Position numbers and translations under genes: made by a program. From an uncultured Haloferula sp. (GTDB taxonomy: Bacteria; Verrucomicrobiota; Verrucomicrobiae; Verrucomicrobiales; Akkermansiaceae): a DNA stretch of 37,930 bases. The notes under the pieces were generated by a model that was not told where the DNA came from, did no database searches, and saw only the letters and a list, made by a program, of their open reading frames with translations. The stretch covers positions 1 to 37,930 of the forward strand of contig CAMPGU010000008.1 in the NCBI GenBank assembly GCA_946885645.1, read 5' to 3'. Shown one piece after another: positions 32,658 through 37,930 of this stretch; the stretch's first letter is position 1; each line of letters opens with the position of its first letter.

Positions 32658-33335
32658 CTACGGTGCCGTCAGCGACATCCCATTGTCCTGCGGCCCGAGC
32701 TTTTCGAGGAAAGGAACCGCTTTTACCGCCCAGATCGCCGGCTCCGGATAAGCGGAGGCTGCGGAGCCGAAGCTGTTGCGGAGCATGTCGGTATCGATGA
32801 TCCCCGGATTCAGGGCCACGGCGGCGAGACCTGCCGGGAGTTCCTGGGCCAAGGCTTTCGTGAGACCTTCCACGCCCCACTTGGTGCAGCAGTAGGGGGC
32901 GACCTCGGGCGAGGTCGAGCGGCCCCAGCCGGACGAGAAATTCACGACCACGCCGCTTCCGCGCGCGATCATTGCGGGGAGGAATCCCCTGCAGATCAGG
33001 TGGATGCCTTTGAGGTTCACGTCGATCACGCGGGAGAAGTCCTCCGGCGGGACCTCCCATAGAGGCGCATTCCGGTTGACCAGGGCGGCGTTGTTCAGGA
33101 GCAGGTCGGGAGCACCGGGACCGGAGAGGATGTCATCGGCAAAAGCCGCGGCCTCGGCGGGGGAGGTCACATCGCAGGTGCAGATGCGGTGTTTGCCGCC
33201 GAGTTCCTTGGCGAGATCCGCCACTACCGAGGCCTTCGTGCCGCAGCCGGAAACCGTCCAGCCCCGGCTGGCAAAGGAGCGGGCCATCGCGAGACCGAGG
33301 CCGCGGGTGCAGCCGGTGATGAGGACATGCTTCAT
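32658..33335 (-). CDS. short-chain dehydrogenase/reductase family protein
   Basis: This is a cytoplasmic NAD(P)-dependent oxidoreductase of unknown substrate. The 225-aa product has the cofactor motif TGCTRGLG near residues 7-14, DVTS and the NNAA structural motif. The catalytic set is VNFSSG (Ser) with Tyr148 and Lys152 in YCCTKWG. It is slightly shorter than classical 250-aa SDRs because the C-terminal region after NPGIIDTDM is compact. The coenzyme preference is not clear. The N-terminal MKHVLITG supports the start at 33335. Its regulation and pathway are not shown by context. Confidence 0.9.
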   Translation of the reverse strand: MKHVLITGCTRGLGLAMARSFASRGWTVSGCGTKASVVADLAKELGGKHRICTCDVTSPAEAAAFADDILSGPGAPDLLLNNAALVNRNAPLWEVPPEDFSRVIDVNLKGIHLICRGFLPAMIARGSGVVVNFSSGWGRSTSPEVAPYCCTKWGVEGLTKALAQELPAGLAAVALNPGIIDTDMLRNSFGSAASAYPEPAIWAVKAVPFLEKLGPQDNGMSLTAP

Positions 33336-33429
33336 GGCAAGCAGCTTAAGGGTGTCGATTTGAAAATGAAGGCCGGTTTTCCAATCCGGTGCGTCTTGCG
33401 ACGGGACAAGGCTCCGCTACATTCGACTC

Positions 33430-34173
33430 ATGATTTTTGAGAATCTGCTTCTTCTCGCCCAACATTCCCAGCCGCAGGGCGGCATCGGGATCGGCTACTG
33501 GCTGATCATCGGAGCCACGATGCTCGCCAGCATGGCGATCAGCGGCATGCTGAAATCGCGCTTCTCCGAGTATTCGCAAGTGCCGATCCGGCTGACCGGA
33601 GCCCAGGTGGCTGAGGCGATGCTACGACAGAACGGCATCACCGACGTGAAGGTCATCAGCGTGCCCGGTCAACTGACCGACCATTACGACCCGATCCGCA
33701 AGACCGTGAACCTCAGCGAGCCCGTCTATCATGTGAATTCGGTGGCCGCCGCCGCCGTAGCCGCGCACGAGTGCGGGCACGCCGTCCAGCACCAGCAGGC
33801 CTACGCGTGGCTGGGTTTCCGGTCGAAAATGGTGCCCGCGGTTCAATTCGCCAGCCATTTGCAGCAATACATCATGATGGCGGCGATGGTCGGGATCTTC
33901 ATGTTCAACAATCCCTTCATGCTATGGGTCTTGGTGGCGGTCTTCGGTGTCACGGCGCTGTTCGCTGTGGTGACGCTGCCGGTGGAATTCGATGCCAGCA
34001 AGCGGGCGATGGTCTGGCTGGAGCGCAGCGGCATGGCCAACCAGATGGAGCATGAAAAGGCGAAGAATGCCCTCTTCTGGGCCGCCATGACCTACGTGGC
34101 CGCCGCGGTGGGTGCCGTGGGCCAGATGGTTTACTGGCTGATGATGGCGCTGGGAAGCCGCCGCAGCGAGTAA
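33430..34173 (+). CDS. YugP-type zinc metallopeptidase, membrane-anchored
   Basis: This is a membrane protein of the Zn_peptidase_2 (YugP) family. The 247-aa product has an N-terminal helix (about residues 22-42, GYWLIIGATMLASMAISGML). The zinc site HECGH has His113, Glu114 and His117. Three or four further helices follow (about 140-180 and 218-240). The conserved VNLSEPVYHVNSVAAAAVAAHE lead-in and the LPVEFDASKRAMVWLE downstream block are family marks. The substrate and role are unknown in any species I can recall. It is convergent with the GH16 gene, and the gap between them is filled by a repeat-like sequence. Confidence 0.9.
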   Translation: MIFENLLLLAQHSQPQGGIGIGYWLIIGATMLASMAISGMLKSRFSEYSQVPIRLTGAQVAEAMLRQNGITDVKVISVPGQLTDHYDPIRKTVNLSEPVYHVNSVAAAAVAAHECGHAVQHQQAYAWLGFRSKMVPAVQFASHLQQYIMMAAMVGIFMFNNPFMLWVLVAVFGVTALFAVVTLPVEFDASKRAMVWLERSGMANQMEHEKAKNALFWAAMTYVAAAVGAVGQMVYWLMMALGSRRSE

Positions 34174-34279
34174 GTAGCACAAGCTTCCAGCTTGCGTCGC
34201 TGGCGTCCGCCCCACGTTGGAGAGGCGGGATTTCTCTGATGCTTCCACGCACCCGCACGCGACCGCCAGAGCGCGCTAC
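34174..34279. repeat. repeat-like sequence between convergent YugP and GH16 genes
   Basis: The segment opens GTAGC right after the YugP stop codon and closes GCTAC. Inside it is a short perfect hairpin CAAGCT-TCC-AGCTTG (34180-34194). The closing GCTAC also provides the TAG stop (34276-34278) of the GH16 gene. Similar GTAGCnCAAGCTTCCAGCTTG-type text is, to my memory, common between genes in verrucomicrobia and planctomycetes, so this is probably one copy of an interspersed family. This window alone cannot show the other copies. Confidence 0.4.
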
Positions 34280-35067
34280 TTCTGATACACGCGCACGTAG
34301 TCCACGGTCATCCGCTGCGGGAAGACGGTGCTGGCATCGGGAGGGCCGGGCCAGGCTCCGCCGACGGCGAGATTCAGGATCAGGTGGAACGGCTGGTCGA
34401 AGGGCGCGGGAAACTCGCCGCCCGTGCTGCTCCACTTGGTCTGGGTCTGGTACAGCTTGCCATCGACGTACCAGCGGATTTCGCCTTTTTCCCATTCGAT
34501 GGCGAAGACGTGGAAGTCATCGGCGAAGCTGCCTTTTTCCAAGCTGAATGGCGCGCCGGTATGGACGTTCTTCGGCCAGCCGGCCCCGTGGTGGAGCGTA
34601 CCGTGGACTTTCCCGGGCTCATGCCCGACGAGCTCCATGATGTCGATTTCCCCGCTGGCCGCCCAGCCGCCGTAGATGTCCTTCTCCGGCAGCATCCAGA
34701 TGGCGGGCCAGATCCCCCGGCCCTGCGGCAGCTTCGCCCGGATCTCGAAGCGGCCGTAAAGCCAGCTCGCCCGGCGCTTGGTGCGGAGACGCCCGGAGGT
34801 GTATTCTTTCTCCACCCCGGCGGCGTTGAATTTCTCCTTCCGCGCCTCGATCACCAGATGGCCGTTCTCGATGCGGATGTTTTCGGGCCGATCCACATAA
34901 TACTGGAGTTCGCCGTTGCCGCCGCCATGCCCGTTTTCCTCGGCGGCCCATTTCGAGAAATCGATCTCCTTGCCGTTGAATTCGTCGGACCAGACGGGCT
35001 TCCAGCCGGGAGGAGCTTCGGCGGAGCAAAGATGCGCGGACAGTAACAACAGCAGGAGGGCTTTCAT
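34276..35067 (-). CDS. GH16 family glycoside hydrolase (laminarinase/beta-glucanase type), exported
   Basis: This is an exported endo-hydrolase of beta-1,3(4)-glucan or a related algal polysaccharide. The 263-aa product has a signal peptide (MKALLLLLLSAHLCSAEA) and then WSDEFNGKEIDFSKW. The body includes YTSGRLRTKRRASWLYGRFE and GIWPAIWMLPE. The catalytic box is EIDIME (nucleophile Glu140, Asp142, acid/base Glu145), with FHLILNLAVGGAWPG near the end. The EIDIMEL form with a Met insertion is typical of laminarinases rather than the short lichenase form. Substrate is inferred only. The stop codon lies within the repeat-like sequence. A minus-strand frame that continues far past the start, opposite the helicase gene, is noncoding. 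Confidence 0.92.
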   Translation of the reverse strand: MKALLLLLLSAHLCSAEAPPGWKPVWSDEFNGKEIDFSKWAAEENGHGGGNGELQYYVDRPENIRIENGHLVIEARKEKFNAAGVEKEYTSGRLRTKRRASWLYGRFEIRAKLPQGRGIWPAIWMLPEKDIYGGWAASGEIDIMELVGHEPGKVHGTLHHGAGWPKNVHTGAPFSLEKGSFADDFHVFAIEWEKGEIRWYVDGKLYQTQTKWSSTGGEFPAPFDQPFHLILNLAVGGAWPGPPDASTVFPQRMTVDYVRVYQK

Positions 35068-35187
35068 GGCGGGCCGAAGCTGAGGGAGGCACGCCGCCTT
35101 TTTCCAGCTCCGTGAATGACAGGAGCCGAAAGACCTCGTCGCGGGCTTGCCGTCGGCCCCCGCAGCGGCTTCCATCCGCGCCGCGCG

Positions 35188-37188
35188 ATGGCTGGTGGCT
35201 TTTCTTTCGATTCCCTCAACAAGGCCCAGCGGGAGGCCGTGGCCACGCTGGATGGGCCGGTGCTGATCCTGGCGGGCGCCGGTACCGGAAAAACGCGCAC
35301 GGTAACCTGCCGCATTTCCAATATGCTGGAGCGGGGGATTCCGCCGGAGAACATCCTGGCGGTGACCTTCACGAACAAGGCGGCCGCGGAAATGCGCGAG
35401 CGCATCGGCGGGATGGTCTCGAAGAAGAAGGCGGAGGCGATGACCGTCTGCACCTTCCACTCCCTCTGCGTGCGCCTGCTGCGCGGCGGCATCCACAAAC
35501 TGGGCTACAAGAAGAATTTCTCCATCTGCACGCAGACCGATCAGGTGGGCATCATGAAGCAGCTCATCGTGCGGATGGGCGGCAGCGACGAAAAGGTGAA
35601 GGCGGAAGCCGTGCTGGCCGAGGCGTCCCGGGCGAAGAACCGCGGCATCGCGCTGGAGGACATGGAGGACGACTTCTTTTCCTCGCTGGCCGTCGCCTAC
35701 CAGAACGAGCTGCGGGCACAGAATGCGGTCGATTTCGATGACCTGCTCGTGCTCGCCGAGCTCCTGCTGCGCGAGCATGCCGACGTGCGGGATTACTTCC
35801 GCACCGTGTACCGGCGCGTGACGGTGGACGAATTCCAGGACACGAACGGCCTGCAGATGCGGCTGCTCCAGCAGCTCGTGGGGCCGCCCTATCACGTCTG
35901 CGTGGTCGGCGACGACGACCAATCGATCTACGGCTTCCGCGGCGCGGAAAGCGCGAACATCCTGGAATTCGAGCGCTTCTTCCCGGACCCGAAAGTCATC
36001 CGGCTGGAGGAGAACTACCGTTCCACCCAGGCGATCCTCCACACCGCGAACAGCCTGATCCGCCGGAACCTGGGGCGGCGGGAAAAGACGCTCAAGTCCA
36101 CGATCATCGGCGGCGAGCCGGTGCGGGTGGTAGGCATGCCGGGGGACGAGGAAGAGGCAACTTTCATCGCGGAGGAGATCCTTGCCGACAAGGCCCGCGG
36201 AAACCGTCCCTGGGAAGATTTCGCGGTGCTTTTCCGCACCAACAAACAGAGCCGCAAGCTGGAGGAAGCCCTGCGCGAGCGGAAGATCCCGTATCGCATG
36301 GTCGGCGCGCAGAGCTTCTACGACCGCCGGGAGGTGAAGGACGCGCTCGCGTACGTGGCGCTGCTGGACGATCCGGAGTCGGACGTGCCGCTCCTGCGCG
36401 TGCTGAATGCCCCGCCGCGGGGCATCGGCCAGTCCACCGCGATGCTGGCCACCGACTTCAGCCGGGAAATCGGCGCGAGCGTGTGGCGGGCGCTGTGCGA
36501 CGAGAACTTCCTGTCGCAGCTTTCCACGAAAGCCCGGAACTCCATCGAGAACTTCACCACCCAGGTGCTGACTGCCAAGATGAAGGTGGATGCCAAGGTG
36601 GCCCCGCCGAATCACGTGCTGAGGGAGTTCCTCGATGAAATCGAGTACCTCCCGTGGCTGGAGCGCGGCTGCAAGACGGAGCAGGAGAAGCTGCAGCGGA
36701 ATGAAGGCATCGGCGAGGTGCTGAGCGAACTCGCGAAGGCGACGGAGCGGGGCAAGTCGCTGCGGAAATTCCTCGATGACAGCGCGCTCGCTTCCGATCG
36801 AGAGGACGACGATCTGGAAAAGAAATCGGGTGCCACGCTCATCACGCTCCATGCCTCGAAAGGGCTGGAGTTTCCCATCGTCTTCCTGGTGGGCCTGGAG
36901 GAAGGGGTGCTTCCTCACCAGCGCAGCGTCACGGAAGGGACGAAGGACGAGGAGCGCCGCCTGCTCTACGTGGGCATTACCCGCGCCCAGCAGAAGCTCG
37001 CGCTCACCTACTGCACCGTTCGTACCAAATGGGGGCAACTCCAGTCCTGCCAGCCCAGCAGCTTCCTGATGGAGCTGGACGACGAGTTCCTGATCCACAC
37101 CACCTACGACGACATCATGGGTGCCGAGGCCGACGAGGAAGAACTCGGCAATTTCTTCGGCGGCCTGAAGGACTTCCTCGGGGATTGA
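35188..37188 (+). CDS. UvrD/Rep/PcrA-family DNA helicase
   Basis: This is a superfamily 1A 3'-5' DNA helicase acting in repair or replication restart. The 666-aa product has the Q-motif FDSLNKAQREAV, Walker A GAGTGKT (Lys35), TFTNKAAAEMRERI and Walker B DEFQD (Asp214-Glu215). VVGDDDQSIYGFRGA, LEENYRS, the 2B-domain middle, TLHASKGLEFPIVFLVGLEEG and the motif VI segment EERRLLYVGITRAQ complete the family set. The DDDQSIYGFRGA form and the length of about 670 are nearer to Rep than to UvrD, which usually carries a longer C-terminus. Start 35188 is preferred to ATG 35116 because it leads directly into the Q-motif. No signal peptide. The neighbouring genes are unrelated. Confidence 0.94.
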   Translation: MAGGFSFDSLNKAQREAVATLDGPVLILAGAGTGKTRTVTCRISNMLERGIPPENILAVTFTNKAAAEMRERIGGMVSKKKAEAMTVCTFHSLCVRLLRGGIHKLGYKKNFSICTQTDQVGIMKQLIVRMGGSDEKVKAEAVLAEASRAKNRGIALEDMEDDFFSSLAVAYQNELRAQNAVDFDDLLVLAELLLREHADVRDYFRTVYRRVTVDEFQDTNGLQMRLLQQLVGPPYHVCVVGDDDQSIYGFRGAESANILEFERFFPDPKVIRLEENYRSTQAILHTANSLIRRNLGRREKTLKSTIIGGEPVRVVGMPGDEEEATFIAEEILADKARGNRPWEDFAVLFRTNKQSRKLEEALRERKIPYRMVGAQSFYDRREVKDALAYVALLDDPESDVPLLRVLNAPPRGIGQSTAMLATDFSREIGASVWRALCDENFLSQLSTKARNSIENFTTQVLTAKMKVDAKVAPPNHVLREFLDEIEYLPWLERGCKTEQEKLQRNEGIGEVLSELAKATERGKSLRKFLDDSALASDREDDDLEKKSGATLITLHASKGLEFPIVFLVGLEEGVLPHQRSVTEGTKDEERRLLYVGITRAQQKLALTYCTVRTKWGQLQSCQPSSFLMELDDEFLIHTTYDDIMGAEADEEELGNFFGGLKDFLGD

Positions 37189-37209
37189 AAGGCGCACTCC
37201 ACCGGCTAT

Positions 37210-37917
37210 TCAACGCCGGCGCTTCAGGAGCGCGAGGCCTCCGATCACGCCGAGGAGGGCGGAGGAAGGCTCGGGCACGGTGACAGGATCGATGGGACTC
37301 GCGCTAACCGAACTGATCTTGAAGCGATCGATGGAATCCGCGGTCGGCTCTCCCTGCCATGCGCCGAAGAGGATGGCATTGAAGCCGCCGGAAACGTTCT
37401 GGATCGAGACCTGGCGCGCGGCACTGCCGACGGAGCCGAGGCTGTCCCGGCGCGAATCGAAGCCGAGCGAGGCAAGGTCGGAATAGCTGAGGCCCGTGAG
37501 ATCGACCGGGCCATCCAGACGGGCGGTGTAGTAGGTGACATCGCGGTCCCAGGTGCCGTAGGGATCCACCACGATTTTCACGTCTTCCACCGGGCCGTCG
37601 AAGTAGAAGAGCATCCAATCGTCGCCTCCGGAGTTGTCCATCTGGTGGTCGTTGGTGCCGGTGCCTTCCTCGGCGTTGCTCACGCCCATGCCGATGGAGT
37701 AGAGGCTGCCGCGGGCGGCTTCAAACGCGTCGTCGAAATCCCCGCGGGTATGGCCCCAGGAGGTGACGGCGAGTTCGCGGCCGGAATCGTTGAAGACAAG
37801 GGCGTTTCCGAAATCGCCGGAGTCATTCGAGCCGGTGGTATCCCAGCTTAGGGACTGGGCAAAAACGGACGTGGTGAGTGCGATCAGGGCACAAACCGCC
37901 AGGGCGGAAGTTTTCAC
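37210..37917 (-). CDS. PEP-CTERM sorting-domain surface protein
   Basis: This 235-aa exported protein has an N-terminal signal peptide (MKTSALAVCALIALTTSVFA) and a beta-rich body with Asp/Gly-rich turns such as DTTGSNDSGDFG. The C-terminus is a classic PEP-CTERM tail: VPEPSS, then the hydrophobic helix ALLGVIGGLALL, then KRRR. Such proteins are processed by exosortase and tend to occur in biofilm-forming, exopolysaccharide-producing bacteria. The body's fold and ligand are unknown. The start is GTG 37917, just inside the window edge, where no ribosome binding site is visible, so an upstream start cannot be excluded. Exosortase genes are not in the window. Confidence 0.9.
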   Translation of the reverse strand: MKTSALAVCALIALTTSVFAQSLSWDTTGSNDSGDFGNALVFNDSGRELAVTSWGHTRGDFDDAFEAARGSLYSIGMGVSNAEEGTGTNDHQMDNSGGDDWMLFYFDGPVEDVKIVVDPYGTWDRDVTYYTARLDGPVDLTGLSYSDLASLGFDSRRDSLGSVGSAARQVSIQNVSGGFNAILFGAWQGEPTADSIDRFKISSVSASPIDPVTVPEPSSALLGVIGGLALLKRRR

Positions 37918-37930
37918 GGGGGGATGGGGG

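Noticed and set aside
34276..35067. Possible polysaccharide-utilisation locus around GH16.
   Set aside because: The neighbours are a zinc peptidase and a helicase. There is no sulfatase, SusC/D pair or sugar transporter nearby.
35068..37197. A 2.1-kb minus-strand open frame that continues the GH16 gene upstream, opposite the helicase.
   Set aside because: The GH16 signal peptide fixes the start at 35067, and the plus strand encodes a complete UvrD/Rep helicase with all motifs. The antisense frame stays open through high third-position GC.
1..37930. CRISPR arrays, tRNA/rRNA genes, prophage or transposase genes, toxin-antitoxin pairs.
   Set aside because: No regularly spaced repeats, tRNA-like cloverleaf, rRNA-like stretch or recognisable mobile-element protein was found by reading. 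A tRNAscan or CRISPR search was not possible here.

Overview
The window is GC-rich chromosomal DNA that most likely comes from a member of Verrucomicrobiota, perhaps close to Luteolibacter or Haloferula. This is inferred from a mix of features: a PEP-CTERM surface protein, an orphan secretin-like exported protein, verrucomicrobial-style intergenic inverted repeats, few clear Shine-Dalgarno sequences, and scattered single-gene units on both strands. No rRNA, tRNA, CRISPR array, transposase or phage gene was seen. About 34 protein genes fill nearly all of the window, and most are housekeeping or envelope functions. Layout, 1-14 kb: an alpha/beta hydrolase cut by the window edge, a small membrane protein, thiD, another small membrane protein, then a TonB-dependent receptor divergent from a COG0523 (CobW/ZigA-type) GTPase across an AT-rich control region (probably metal, perhaps zinc, acquisition). 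Next come a KefB-type antiporter, a GNAT-nitrilase fusion preceded by a sigma-54-like promoter and a very strong hairpin, an orphan secretin-like protein, a GH25-like lipoprotein with altered active-site residues, an exported FKBP prolyl isomerase, and a small polysaccharide-export (SLBB) protein with a perfect inverted repeat at its promoter. Layout, 14-23 kb: on the minus strand, an IscA-type Fe-S protein and a J-domain protein lie 2 bp apart, and adenosine deaminase overlaps a class V aminotransferase by 4 bp. On the plus strand are a patatin-like lipase, a CPBP membrane protease, comF, accD and folC. The last four are packed closely enough to be one transcription unit. Layout, 23-29 kb: after a 412-bp gap bounded by a perfect 29-bp inverted repeat come two tandem paralogues (951 and 964 aa). 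Each combines a site-2-protease-type (M50) membrane core with a long N-terminal domain and a ~380-residue C-terminal domain of unknown function. This is the least explained part of the window and the best candidate for an undescribed system. Layout, 29-38 kb: a fused MBL-fold exonuclease/ATP-dependent DNA ligase, a small exported protein, a short-chain dehydrogenase, a YugP-type zinc peptidase, a GH16 glucanase, a UvrD/Rep helicase and a PEP-CTERM protein. Many long reading frames antisense to real genes are artefacts of high third-position GC and were left out.
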